Below, piece by piece: positions 24,025 to 38,200 of a stretch of DNA of 64,000 bases. Below the pieces are notes generated by a model. That model was not told the origin of the DNA, ran no database searches, and worked only from the letters and a program-made list of their open reading frames with translations. Origin of the DNA: Eriocheir sinensis (lineage: Eukaryota; Arthropoda; Malacostraca; Decapoda; Varunidae); NCBI RefSeq assembly GCF_024679095.1, contig NW_026111613.1, positions 84,501 to 148,500 of the forward strand, read 5' to 3'. Numbering within the stretch: the first letter of the stretch is position 1; each line of letters starts with the position of its first letter. A program made the position numbers and the translations under genes.

Positions 24025-27000
24025 TTATTCTGTGTATTTATTTTGATACGATTTTACATTATTCTATGTATATTTTGTATATATATTTCATACAAATGAA
24101 CGTAATTTTATGTGAATTTGTTTTCATTTCATACAAATTTACATTATTTTATGTGTATTTTGTACATGTATTTAAATACAAATTTAACTAATCATATGTG
24201 TATTATGTATATATATTTTCATACAAATTGAAATTAATTTTGTGTACTTTAGTATATATCTTTATTCAAATTTTCGTAATTTTATGTGAATTTTGTATAT
24301 TTATTTTCCTACAAATATACGTTCTTTAATCGGAATTTTGTTTATTTATTTTGATACGAATTTTCATTATTTTAGGTGTATTTGATATATATATATTTTT
24401 ATACTTATTTACATAATTTTATATGTATTTTGAATATATATTTTCATAGAAATTTACTCTATTTTATGTGTATTCGTATATATATTTTGATTTAAATTTA
24501 CATTATTTATGTGTATTTCGCATATCTATTTCAATACAAATTTTCTTTATTGTATGTGCCTTTTGTATATTTATTTTGATGCAAATTTAATTATTTTATG
24601 TGTATTTTTGTATATTTATTTTTAAACATATATGCGTTATTATATGGGTATTTTGCATCTTTATTTTCATACAAATTTACATTATTTTATTGATTGTCTG
24701 TTTATTTATTTTGATACGATTTTACGTTATTCTGAGTATTTTGTATATATATTTTTAGACATATTTACATTATTTAATGTATATTTTGTACATATATTTT
24801 ATGGAAATTTACGTTATCTTATGTGTATTTGTTTATATATTTTCATACTAATTTACATTATTTTATGTGTATTTTGTATATGTATTTCAATAAAAATTTG
24901 CATAATTTCATTTGTATTTTGCATATCTATTTTCAAACAAATTTAAATTATTTTTGTGTATTTTTGTATTATTTTTATACAATTTTTTTTATTTGTATTT
25001 TGTATATATATTTTCCTACACAGATACATTCTTTTAGAGGAAATTTTGTTTATTTATTTTGATACGAATTTACATTATTTTATGTGCATGTTTTATATAT
25101 ATTTTTCTATGTATTTACATTATTTTATGTGTATTTTGTATATATATTTTCATAAAAATTTACGTAATTTTATTGTGTGTATACGTATATATTTTGATAA
25201 AAAATTTCATTATTTTATGTGTTTTTTGCATATCTATTTCAATAAAAATCTACCTTATTGTATGTGTATTTTGTATATTTATTTTAATACAAATTTAATT
25301 ATTTTATGTGTATTTTTGTATATTTTTTTTTTTAAATATGAGATATTTTATGGGTATTTTGCATCTTTTAATTTTATAAATTTTTACATTACGTACATAT
25401 GTTTTATACGTATTTACATTATTTAATGTGTATTTTGTTTATATATATTTATACAAATTTACGTTATTATATGTGTATTTGAATATATATTTTGATACAA
25501 ATTTACACTATTTTATGTATTTTCTATATTTATTTCAATTCAATTTTAGCTTATTTTATGTCTTTTGTATATCTATTTTCATACAAATTTAATTATTTTT
25601 GTTTATTTTTGTATTAAGTTTTATACAATTTTACGTTAATTTATGTGTATTTTGTATATTTATATTTATACAAGTAAACATTCTTTTATTGGCATTTAGT
25701 TTATTTATTTTGATACGAATTTACATTATTTTATGTGTATTTTGTATACATTTTCTTATACGTATTTACTTCATTTTATGTGTATTTTGTATATATATTT
25801 TATAGAAATCTACGTTATTTTATGTGTATTCGTATGTATATTTTGAAACAAATTTACATTGTTTTATATGTATTTTGCATATCTCTTTCAATACAAATTT
25901 ACCTTATTGTATGTGCATTTTGTATATTTATTGTAATACAAATTTAAATATTTTATGTGCATTTCGGTATATATATTTACATAAAAAATGCGTTGTTTTA
26001 TGGGTATTTTGCATCTTTATTTTCATACAAATTTACATTATTTTATTAATATTCTGTGTATTTATTTTGATACTATTTTACATTATTCTATTTGAGTTTA
26101 GTATATATTTTTTTATACATATTTACATTATTTAATGTGTATTTTCTATATATATTTCATACAAATTTTCGTTATTTTAAGTGTATTTGTTTATATATTT
26201 TTATTCAAATTTATATTATTTTATGTGTATTTTGTATATGTATTTCAACAGAAATTTACATAATTTCATGTGTAATTTGTATATATATTTTATACAAATT
26301 TAAATTATTTTTTTTGTATTTTTGTATAGAGTTTTATTCAAATTTACAATATTTTATGTGTATTTTGTATATCTATTTTCATACAAATACACATTCTTTT
26401 ATTGATATTTTGTTTATTTATTTTGATGCGAATTTACATAATTTAATGTGTATTGTGTATATATATTTTTATACGTATTTACGTCATTTCATGTGTATTT
26501 TGTATATATATTTCTATAGAAATATACGTTATTTTATATGTATTCGTATATATATTTTGAAACATATATACATTGTTTAATGTGCATTTTGCATATTTTT
26601 TCAATACAAATTTACATTATTGTACGTGCATTTTGTATATTAATTTTAATACAAATTTAGCTACTCTATGTGTATTTATATATGTATTTTTATAAAAATA
26701 TGCTTTATTTTATGAGTATTTTGCATCTTTATTTCATACAAAATTACATTATTTTATTGATATTCTGTGTATTTATTTTGATACGATTTTACATTATTCT
26801 ATGTATATTTTGTATATCTATTTTATACCAATGAACGTTATTTTATGTGAATTTCTTTTCATTTCATACAAATTTACATTATTTTATGTGAATTTTGTAC
26901 ATGTATTTCAATACAAATTTAACTAATTATATGTGTATTTTGTATATCTATTTTCATACAAATTGAAATTAATTTTGTGTATTTTTGTATATATTTTTAT

Positions 27001-27185
27001 TCAAATTTTCGTAATTATATGTGTATTTTGTATATTTATTTTCCGACAAATATACGTTCTTTTATCGGAATTTTATTTATTTATTTTGATACGAATTTTC
27101 ATTTTTTTTGGTGTATTTGATATATATATTTTTATACTTATTTACATAATTTTATATGTATTTTGAATATATATTTTCATAGAAA
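24025..27185 (+). repeat. T-rich block with the most diverged satellite module (G)
   Basis: From 24025 to about 25400 and again at 26780-27185 the monomers differ more from the canonical set, for example TTTATTCAAATTTTCGTAAT (about 24262 and 26998) and TTTTCCTACAAATATACG. In between, 25440-26700 is ordinary HOR sequence. The part at 25440-26085 appears inverted at 41440-42080. No gene is seen. Confidence 0.78.
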
Positions 27186-27497
27186 TACCTATAAAATAAC
27201 GCATTTTTTATAAAATTATTGATACCAAAATACACTTAAAATATTTGAATTTGTATCAAAATAAATATACAAAATACATATAAAATAATGTAAATTTGTT
27301 TCAAAATATATTTGCGAATACACATAAAATAACGTAGATTTCTATAAAAATACATATACAAAATACACATAATATTAAGTAAATACGTATAAAAAAATGT
27401 ATACAAAATACACATAAAATAATGTAAATTCGTATAAATGTAAATAAACAATATACCAATATACATTAAATATTTTAAATATGTATAAAAATATATT
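27186..27497 (-). repeat. Short A-rich satellite block
   Basis: About seven reverse monomers, similar to 7548-7860 and 51765-52090. They end in the second copy of the AT palindrome junction (about 27485-27512). Confidence 0.78.
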
Positions 27498-28597
27498 ATA
27501 TTATATATATTTTTATTGATATTTGCGTTATTTATGTGTATTTTGTATATGTTTTCTCATAGAAATTTACATTAATTTATTGGTATTTTGTCTATTTATT
27601 TTGATACGAATTACATGATTATTTGTGTATTTTTAAAAAATTTTTTATACGTATTTACATTATTTAATGTGTATTTTGTTTATATATTTTTATACAAATT
27701 TACGTTATTATATGTGTATTTGAATAGGTATTTTGATACAAATTTACATTATTTTATGTATTTTGTATATATATTTCAATTCAAATTTAGCTTATTTTAT
27801 GTGTATTTTGTATATCTATTTATTTTAATACAAAATCAAATATTTTATGTTTTTTCGTATATATATTTTTATAAAAAATGCGTTATTTTATGGGTATTTT
27901 GCATCTTAATTTTCAGACAAATTTACATTATTTTATTAATATTTTCTGTATTTATTTTCATACGATTTTACATTATTTTATTTGTGTTTTGTACATATTT
28001 TTTTAAACATATTTACATTATTTAATGTGTTTTTTGTATATATATTTGACACAAATTTACGTTATTTTAAGTCTATATGTTTATATATTTTCATTCAAAT
28101 TTACATTATTTTATATGTATTTTGTATATGTATTTCAATACAAATTTACCTAATTTTATATGTTTTTTGTATATTTATTTTCATACAAGTTTTAATTATT
28201 TTTGTGTATTTTTGTATATAGTTTTATACAAATTTAGGTTATTTTATGTGTATTTTGTATATCTATTTTCATACAAATACACATTCATTTCATGATATTT
28301 TGTTTATTTATTTTGACACGAATTAACATTATTTAATGTGTATTTTGTATACTATATATTTTTATACATATTTACATTATTTCAAGTGTATTTTGTATAT
28401 ATATTTCTATAGAAATCTGCGTTATTTTATGTGTATTCGAATATATGTTTTGAAACAAATTTACATTGTTTTATGTGTATTTTGCATATTTTTTCAATAC
28501 AAATTTACCTTATTGTATGTGCATTTTGTATATTAATTTTTTTACAAATTTGATTAATCTATGTGTATTTTTGTATATGTATTTTTATAAAAATATG
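27498..28597 (+). repeat. T-rich block containing a complete HOR cycle
   Basis: This repeats the order of 12842-13849: module F lead-in, then m5 (about 27887) through m16, m1, m2, m3 and m4 to about 28597. The strand switches inside m4 at TTTTTATAAAAATATGTAAT. Confidence 0.82.
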
Positions 28598-28718
28598 TAA
28601 TTAGTTAAATTTGTATTTAAATACATGTACAAAATACACAGAAAATAATGTAAATTTGTATGAAATGAAAACAAATTCACATATAATAACGTACATTTGT
28701 ATAAAATAGATATACAAA
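28598..28718 (-). repeat. Short A-rich fragment of module G/B
   Basis: Between 2.5 and 3 reverse monomers carry the marker TTAAATACATGTACAAAATA. Both flanks are T-rich, so this is a micro-inversion of about 120 bp. Confidence 0.75.
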
Positions 28719-28787
28719 ATAATTTTATGTGTATTTTGTATATTTATTTTCATACAAATTTAAATTATTTTTGTGTATTTTTGTATA

Positions 28788-29519
28788 TTGTTTTATACAA
28801 ACTTAGGATATTTTATGAGTATTTTGTATATCTATTTTCATACAAATACACATTCTTTTATTGATATTTTGTTTATTTATTTTGACGAGAATTTAAATTA
28901 TTTAATGTGTATTTTGTATATATATTTTTATACGTATTTACATAATTTCATGTGTATTTTGTATATATCTTTCTATAGAAATCTACGTTATATTCCGTGT
29001 ATTCGTATATAGATTTTTAAACAAATTTACACTTTTATGTGTATTTTGCATATTTTTTCAATACAAATTTACCTTATTGTATATGCATTTTGTATATTAA
29101 TTTTAATACAAATTTAATTATTCTATGTGTATTTTTGTATATGTATTTTTAAAAAAATATGCTTTATTTTATGGGTATTTTGCATTTTTATTTTCATACA
29201 AATTTACGTTATTTTATTGATATTCTGCTCATTCATTTTGATACGATTTGACATTATTCTGTGTGTATTTTGTATATATTTTTCAAACAAATTTACGCTT
29301 TTTTATGTGTATTTGTTTATATATTCTGACACAAATTTACAATATTTTATGGGTATTTTGTATATATATTTCAAAAGAAATTTACCTAGTTTTATGTGTA
29401 TTTTGAATATCTATTTTCATACAAACTCAAATTATTTTTATGTATTTTTGTATATATTTCAATACAAATTTTAGTTATCTTATGTGTATTTTGTAAATCT
29501 ATTTTCAATCAAATATATA
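28788..29519 (+). repeat. Tandem duplicate 1 of a 731-bp higher-order unit
   Basis: The unit starts at TTGTTTTATACAAACTTAGG and runs through m13, a marked m14 (GACGAGAATTTAAATT), m15, m16, m1-m4 and module D to TTTTCAATCAAATATATATT. It is followed immediately by a near-identical second copy at an offset of about 731 bp. Confidence 0.87.
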
Positions 29520-30250
29520 TTGTTTTATACAAACTTAGGTTATTTTATGAGTATTTTGTATATCTATTTTCATACAAATACACATTCTTTTATTGATATT
29601 TTGTTTATTTATTTTGACGAGAATTTAAATTATTTAATGTGTATTTTGTATATATATTTTTATACGTATTTAAATAATTTCATGTGTATTTTGTATATAT
29701 CTTTCTATAGAAATCTACGTTATATTACGTGTATTCGTATATAGATTTTTAAACAAATATACACTTTTATGTGTATTTTGCATATTTTTTCAATACAAAT
29801 TTACCTTATTGTATATGCATTTTGTATATTAATTTTAATACAAATTTAATTATTCTATGTGTATTTTTGTATATGTATTTTTAAAAAAAATATGCTTTAT
29901 TTTATGGGTATTTTGCATTTTCATTTTCATACAAATTTACGTTATTTTATTGATATTCTGCTCATTCATTTTGATACGATTTGACATTATTCTATGTGTA
30001 TTTTGTATATATTTTTCAAACAAATTTACGCTATTTTATGTGTATTTGTTTATATGTTCTGACACAAATTTACAATATTTTATGGGTATTTTGTATATAT
30101 ATTTCAAAAGAAATTTACCTAGTTTTATGTGTATTTTGAATATCTATTTTCATACAAACTCAAATTATTTTTATGTATTTTTGTATATATTTCAATACAA
30201 ATTTTAGTTATCTTATGTGTATTTTGTAAATCTATTTTCAATCAAATATA
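29520..30250 (+). repeat. Tandem duplicate 2 of the 731-bp unit
   Basis: This is nearly base-for-base the same as 28788-29519. Shared private features include GACGAGAATTTAAATT, ATAGATTTTTAAACAAAT and TCTGACACAAATTTAC. The few differences are single bases or one-base A-run changes, which indicates a recent event. Confidence 0.87.
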
Positions 30251-30887
30251 TTATTTTATTGGTATTTTGTTGATTTATATTGATACGAATTTACATTATT
30301 TTATATGTACTTTTTATATATATTTTTATACGCATTTACATTATTTAGTATTTATTTTGAATATATAATTTTATACAAATTCATGGTATTTTATGTGTAT
30401 TTGTATATATATTTTCATATAAATTTACATTATTTTATGTGTATTTTGTACATATATTTCATTACAAATTTACCTTATTATATGTTTATTTTGTATGTGT
30501 ATTTTGTAAATTTATATATATACAAATACACATTCTTTTATTGGTATTTTGTTTATTTATTTTGTTTCGAATTTATATTATTTTATGTGTATTTTGTTTA
30601 CATTTTTTTATACGTATTTACCTAATTTTATGTGTATTTTGTATATATATTTTTATAGAAATCTTCGTTATTTTATGTGTATTCGTATATATATTTTGAA
30701 ACAAATTTACATTGTTTTATGTGTATTTTGCAATTTTTTTTAATACAAATTTACCTTATTGTATGTGCATTTTGTATATTAATTTTAATACAAATTTGAT
30801 TAATCTATGTGTATATTGGTATATGTATTTTTATAAAGATATGCTTTATTTTACTTTATTTTATGTATATTTTGTATATCTAATATC
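30251..30887 (+). repeat. Satellite block, T-rich: module E then canonical monomers
   Basis: Module E (about 30300-30560) is followed by m14-m16 and m1-m4. The block ends near 30888 at a junction that is the inverse of those at 22900 and 63778. Confidence 0.8.
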
Positions 30888-33456
30888 ATTCGTATCAAAA
30901 TAAATAAACAAAATAGCAATCAAATAATGTAAATTTGTATGAGAAAACATATACAAATACACATAAATTAACGCAAATTTCTAAAAAAAATATATGTACA
31001 GAAATGCACATAAAATAAAGTAAATTTGCATAAAAAAATATATACAAAACACACATTAAATAAAGTAAATGCGTACATAAAATAACCTAAATTTGTATAA
31101 AACTATATACAAAAATACACAAAAATATTTAAAATTTGTATGAAAAGAAATATACAAAATACACATAAAATTAGGTAAATTTGTATTGAAATACATATAC
31201 AAAATACACATTGAATAATGTAAATTTGAATGAAAATATATAAACAAATACACTTAAAATAACGTAAATTTGTATAAAATATATATGCAAGATACACATT
31301 AAATAATGTAAATGTGAATAAAAAATTATTTACAAAAAAGAAATAGAATAATGTAAAATCCTATCAATATAAATACACAGAATATTAATAAAATAATGTA
31401 AATTTGTATGAAAAGAAAGATGCAAAATTCCCATAAAATAGCGCATTTTTTATAAAAATATATATACCAAAATACACATAAAATATTTAAATTTGTATTG
31501 AAATAAATATACAAAATGCATATACAGTAAGGTAAATATGTATTGAAAGAGATATTCAAAAATACATATAAAACAAAGTAAATTTGTTTCAAAATATATA
31601 TACGAATACACATAAAATAACGTAGATTTCTATAGAAATATATATACAAAATACACATGAAATTATGTAAATACGTATAAAAATATATATACAAAATACA
31701 TATCTAGGTAAATTCGTGTCAAAATAAATAAACAAAATATCATGAAAAGAATGTGTATTTGTATGAAAATAAGTAATAGATAATAAATTTGTAGGAAATA
31801 TATATGCAAGATACACATTAAATAATGTAAATATGTATAAAAAAAATATATACAAAAAACAAATAGAATAATGTGAAATCGTATCAAAATAAATACACCG
31901 AATACTAATAGAATAATGTAAATTTGTATGAAAATAAAGATGCAAAATTCCCATCAAATAGCTTATTTCTTATAAAAATATATATACCAAAATACACATA
32001 AAATATTTAAATTTGTATTGAAGTAAATATACAAAATGCACATACAATAAGGTAAACTTGTCTTGAAAGAGATATGCAAAAATACATATAAAACAATGTA
32101 AATTTGTTTCAAAATATATATACGAATACACATAAAATAACGTAGATTTCTATAAAAATATATATACAAAATACACATAAATTAAGTAAATACGTATAAA
32201 AATAGATATACAAAATACACAGAATAATGTAAAACTGTTTAAAAAAAATAAACAGAATATAAATAAAAGAATGTAAATTTAAATGAAAATAAAAATGCAA
32301 AATACCAATAAAAAAAAGCATATTTTTATAAAAATACATATACAAAAATACACATAGCATAATTAAATTTGTATTAAAATTAATATACAAAATGCATATA
32401 CAATAAGGTAAATATGCAAAATACACATAAAACAGTGTAAATTTATTTCAAAATCTATATACGAATACTCATAAATCAACGTAGATTTCTATAGAAATAT
32501 ATATACAAAATACACATCAAATGATGTAAACACGTATAAAAATATATATATATATATAAAATACACATTAAATAATGTAAATTCGCGTCAAAATAAATAA
32601 ACAAAATATCAATAAAAGAAGGTGTATTTGTATGAAAATAGATATACAATATACACATAAAATCACCTAAATTTGTATAAAACTATATACAAAAATACTC
32701 AAAAATAATTTTAATTTGTATGAAAATAAATATACAAAATACACATAAAATTAGGTAAATTTGTATTGAAATACATTTACAAAATTCACATCAAATAATG
32801 TAAATTTGAATGAAAATATATAAACAAATACACTTAAAATAACGTAAATTTGTATAAAATACATATAAAAAATACACATTAAATAATGGAAATATGTATA
32901 AAAAAATATATACAAAACACAAATAGAATAATATAAAATCGTATCAAAATAAATACACAGAATATTAAATAAAATAATGTAAATTTGAATGAAAATTAAG
33001 ATGCAAAATACCCAATAAAATAACGCATTTTTTATAAAAATATTTATACCAAGACACACATAAAATATTTGAATTTGTATTAAAATAAATATACAAAATG
33101 CACATACAATAAGGTAAATTTGTATTGAAATAGATATGCAAAATACATATAAAACCATGTAAATTTTTTTCAAAATATATATACGAATACACATAAAATA
33201 ACGTAGATTTCTATGAAAATAAATATACAAAATACACATAAAATGAAGTAAATACGTATAAAAAAAGGTATACAAAATACTCATAAAATAATGTAAACTC
33301 ATATCAAAATAAATAAACAAAATACTAATAAAAGAATGTGTATTGAATAAATATAAATATACAAAATTCAAATAAAATAACGTAGATTTATATAAAACTA
33401 TATGCCAAATTACACAAAAGTAATTAAATTTGTGTGAAAAAAGATATACAAAATAC
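30888..33456 (-). repeat. A-rich satellite block (inverse of 61080-63777)
   Basis: The monomer order is the reverse complement of 61.08-63.78 kb. At 32542-32558 it holds a 17-bp TA run, where the inverted paralogue has a 143-bp (TA)n tract. It ends in a hairpin with 13-bp arms (33444-33456 and 33461-33473). Confidence 0.83.
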
Positions 33457-33473
33457 ATGTGTATTTTGTATAT
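33444..33473. repeat. Perfect hairpin at strand-switch junction
   Basis: ATATACAAAATAC (33444-33456) is followed by ATGT and then its exact reverse complement (33461-33473). This is the point where the array changes from A-rich to T-rich strand. The paralogous junction at 61063-61092 has 12-bp arms and a 6-nt loop. Confidence 0.85.
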
Positions 33474-33679
33474 TTATTTTCATACAAATTGAAATTATTT
33501 TTGTTTATTTTTTTATATATTTTCAAACAAATTTTCGTTATTTTATGTGTATTTTGTATATTTATTTTTTCTACAAATATACTTTCTTTTATCTGAATTT
33601 TGTTTATTGAATTTGAAACGAATTTACCTTATTTTGTATATCTATTTTCATACAAATTAAAATACTTCTGTGTATTTTT
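33457..33679 (+). repeat. Short T-rich block, module G
   Basis: About five monomers include AAACAAATTTTCGTTATTTT and TTTTTTCTACAAATATACTT, related to 24.25 kb and 27.0 kb. The block is flanked on both sides by hairpins and is the inverse of 60873-61078. Confidence 0.8.
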
Positions 33680-33692
33680 GTAATACACAGAA
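33666..33692. repeat. Perfect 11-bp hairpin at strand-switch junction
   Basis: TTCTGTGTATT (33666-33676) and AATACACAGAA (33682-33692) are exact reverse complements separated by TTTGT. The inverted paralogue has the same stem at 60860-60870 and 60876-60886. Confidence 0.87.
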
Positions 33693-35202
33693 ATACACTT
33701 AAAATAACGTAAATTTGTATAAAATATATATGCAAGATACACATTAAATAATGTAAATGTGTATAAAAAATATATATACAAAAAACAAATAGAATAATGT
33801 AAAATCGTATCAAAATAAATACACAGAATATCAATAAAATAATGTAAGTTTGTATGAAAATATAGATACAAAATTCCCAAAAATGATCGCATTTTTTATA
33901 AAAATATATTTACCAAAATACACATAAAATATTTCAATTTGTATTGAAAAAAATATATAAAAAGCATATACAGTAAGATAAATTTGTATTGAAAGAGATA
34001 TTCAAAAATACATATAAAACAATGTAAATTTGTTTCAAAATATATATAGGAATACACATAAAATAAAGTAGATTTCTATAGAAATATATATACAAAATAC
34101 ATATGAAATTATGTAAATACGTATCAAAATATATATACAAAATACATATCAAATAAAGTAAATTCCTGTCAAAATAAATAAACAAAATATCATGAAAAGA
34201 ATGTGTATTTGTATGAAAATAGATAATAGATAATAAATTTGTATAAAATATATATGCAAGATACACATTAAATAATGTAAATATGTATAAAAAAGTATAT
34301 ACAAAAAACAAATAGAATAACGTAACATCGTATCAAAATAAATACACCGAATATTAATAAAATAATGTAAATTTGTATGAAAATAAAGATGCAAAATTCC
34401 CATTAAATAGAGCATTTCTTATAAAAATATATATACCAAAATACACATAAAATATTTAAATTTGCATTGAAATTAATATACAAAATGCACATACAATAAG
34501 GTAAATTTATATTGAAAGAGATATGCAAAAATACATATAAAACAATGTAAATTTGTTTCAAAATATATATATACGAATACAAATAAAAAAACGTAGATTT
34601 CTATAAAAATATATATACAAAATACACATAAAATTAAGTAAATACGTATAAAAAAATGTATACAAAATACACATAAAATAATGTAATTTCGAATTAAAAT
34701 AAATGTAAATTTGAATGAAAATATATAAACAAATACACTTAAAATAACGTAAATTTGGATAAAATATATATGCAAGATACACATTAAATAATGTAAATGT
34801 GTATAAAAAATATATATACAAAAAAACAAATAGAATAATGTAAAATCGTATCAAAATAAATACACAGAATATCAATAAAATAATGTAAATTTGTATGAAA
34901 ATAAGGATGCAAAATTCCAAAAATTACCGCATTTTTTATAAAAATATATATACCAAAATACACATAAAATATTTAAATTTGTATTGAAATAAATATACAA
35001 AATGCATATACAGTAAGGTAAATTTGTATTAAAAGAGATATTCAAAAATACATATAAAACAATGTAAATTTGTTTCAAAATATATATACGAATACACATA
35101 AAATAAAGAAGATTTCTATTGAAATATATATACAAAATACATATGAAATTATGTAAATACGTATAAAAATATATATACAAAATACATATCAAATAATGTA
35201 AA
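33680..35202 (-). repeat. A-rich satellite block carrying the SINE-free paralogous site
   Basis: This is the inverse of 59011-60872. Around 34144-34195 it preserves the uninterrupted satellite sequence corresponding to the SINE copy 2 insertion site. It ends at the junction shared with 10034. Confidence 0.83.
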
Positions 35203-38200
35203 TTTTTGTATATGTATTTTTATAAAAATATGCTTTATTTTATGGGTATTTTTGCATCTTTATTTTCATACAAATTTACCTTATTTTATTGATATTCTGC
35301 TCATTCATTTTGATACGATTTGACATTATTCTGTGTGTTTTTTATATATTTTTCATACAAATTTACGTTATTTTATGTGTATTTGTTTATATATTTTGAC
35401 ACAAATTTACAATATTTTATGGGTATTTTGTATATATATTTCAAAAGAAATTTACCAAGTTTTATGTGTATTTTGAATATCTATTTTCATACAAACTCAA
35501 ATTATTTATATGTATTTTTGTATATATTTCAATACAAATTTTAGTTATGTTATGTATATTTTGTAAATCTTTTTTCATTCAAATATATATTATTTTATTG
35601 GTATTTTGTTGATTTATATTGATACGAATTTACATAATTTTATATGTACTTTTTATATATATTTTTATACGCATTTACATTATTTAATATTTATTTTGAA
35701 TGTATAATTTTATTCAAATTCATTTTATGTGTATTTTGTACATATATTTCATTACAAATTTACCTGATTTTATGTTTATTTTGTATGTGTATTTTTGTAT
35801 ATGTATTTTTATAAAAATATGCTTTATTTTATGGGTCTTTTGCATCTTTATTTTCATACAAATTTACATTATTTTATTGATATTCTGTGTATTTATTTTG
35901 ATATGTTTTTACATTATTCTATGTGTATTTTGTATATATATTTTATATAAAATGTATTTGTTTTCATTTCATACAAATCTTCATTATTTTATGTGTTTTT
36001 TGTACATGTATTTAAATACAAATTTAACTAGTTATATGTGTATTTTGTATATCTATTTTGTATGTATATTTTCATAGAAATTTACTCTATTTTATGAGTA
36101 TTCGTATATATATTTTGATACAAATTTACATTATTAATGTGTATTTTGCATATCTATTTCAATAAAAATTTACTTTATTGTACGTGCATTTTGTATATTT
36201 ATTTTAATACAAATTTAATTATTTTATATGTATTTTTGTATATATATTTTTATGCAAATATGCGTTATTATATGGATATTTTGCATCTTTATTTTCATAC
36301 AAATTTACATTATTTTATTGATATTCTCTTTATTTATTTTGATACGATTTAACATTATTCTATGTGTTTTTTGTATATATTTTTTTTATACATATTTACA
36401 TTATTTAATATTCATTTTGTATATATATTTTATCCAAATTTACATTATTTTATGTGTATTTGTTTATATATTTTCATACATATTTACATTATTTTATGTT
36501 TTTTTGGTATATATATTTTTCTACGTATTTAAATTATTTTATGTGTATTTTGTATATACATTTTCATAAAAAAATTACGTTATTTTATTGTGTGTATAAG
36601 TATATATTTTGATACAAATTTTATACAAATTAATGTTATTTAATGTGTATTTGTATATATATTTTCATACAAATTTATATTATTTTATGTGCATGTTTTC
36701 ATATATTTCATTACAAATTTACCTTATGTTATGTTTATTTTATATATTTATTTCATTCAGTTTTAAATTATTTTATGTATATATTTGTATTTGTATTTAG
36801 GTTATTTTATGTGTATTTTGTATATATATTTTCATCCAAAATTACATTATTATATTGGTATTTTCTTAATTTAATTCGATACGAATTTATATTATTTCAT
36901 AGGTATTTTGTATACATATTTTTATACTCATTTACATTATCTAATGTGTGTTTTGTACATAGATTTTTATGCAAATTTATTTTGTTCATTTTTGTACATA
37001 TATTTTTAGAGAAATTTACGTTATTTTATGTATATAGTTTTATATAAATTTACGTTATTTTATGTGCATTTTGTATATTTATATTTATACAAATACACAT
37101 TCTTTTATTGCTATATTGTTTATTTATATTTATACGAATTTACATTATTTTATGTGTATTTTGTATACATTTTTTATACGTATTTACTTAATTTTATGTG
37201 TATTTTGTATATGTATTTTTATAGAAATCTACGTTATTTTATGTGTATTCGCATATATATTTTAAAACAAATTTACATTATTTTATATGTATTTTGCATA
37301 TCTATTTCAATACAAATTTACCTTATTGAATGTGCATTTTGTATATTTATTTTGATATAAATTCAAATATTTTGTGTATTTTGGTATCAATAATTTTATA
37401 AAAAATGCGTTATTTTATAGGTATTTTGCATATCAATTTTCATACAAATTTACATTATTTTTTTAATATTCTGTGTATATATTTTGATAAGATTTTACAT
37501 TATTCTATTTGTGTTTTGTATATATTTTTTTATACATATTTACATTATTTAATGTGTATTTTGTATATATATTTCATACAAATTTACGTTATTATATGTG
37601 TATTTGTTTATATATTTTCTTTCAAATTTACATTATTTTATGTGTATTTTGTATATGTATTTCAATCGAAATTAACCTAATTTTATGTGTATTTTGTTTA
37701 TATCTTTTCATACAAATTTAAATTATTTTTGTGTATTTTTGTATATAGTTTTATAAAAATTTAGGTTATTTTATGTACGCATTTACATTATTTAATGTGT
37801 GTTTTGTATATATATTTTTATCCAAAGTTAATTTATTTTACGTTCATTTTTGGACATATATTTTTATAGAAATTAGCGTTATTTTATATGTATTTGTATA
37901 TGTTTTCTCATACAAATTTACATTATTTTATTGCTATTTTGTTTATTTTGTTTGATACGAATTACTTGATTATATGTGTATTTTCTACATATTTTTTATA
38001 CGTATTTACATTACTTAATGTGTATTTTGTTAATATATTTTTAAACAAATTTACGTTATTATATGTATTTTTATAAATATTTTGATACAAATTTACATTA
38101 TTTTATGTATTTTGTATATACATTTCAATTCAAATTTAGCTTATTTTATCTGTATTTTGTATATCTATTTTCATAGAAATTTAATTATTTGTGTAAATTT

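Larger units (their letters stand above)
30888..35780 (+). repeat. Segmental duplication 3, copy a
   Basis: Junctions near 30888, 33458, 33679 and 35203 are mirrored at 63777, 61078, 60873 and 59011. The coordinate sum shifts by about 340 at SINE copy 2 and by about 115-125 at the TA tract, exactly where those insertions lie. Confidence 0.84.
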
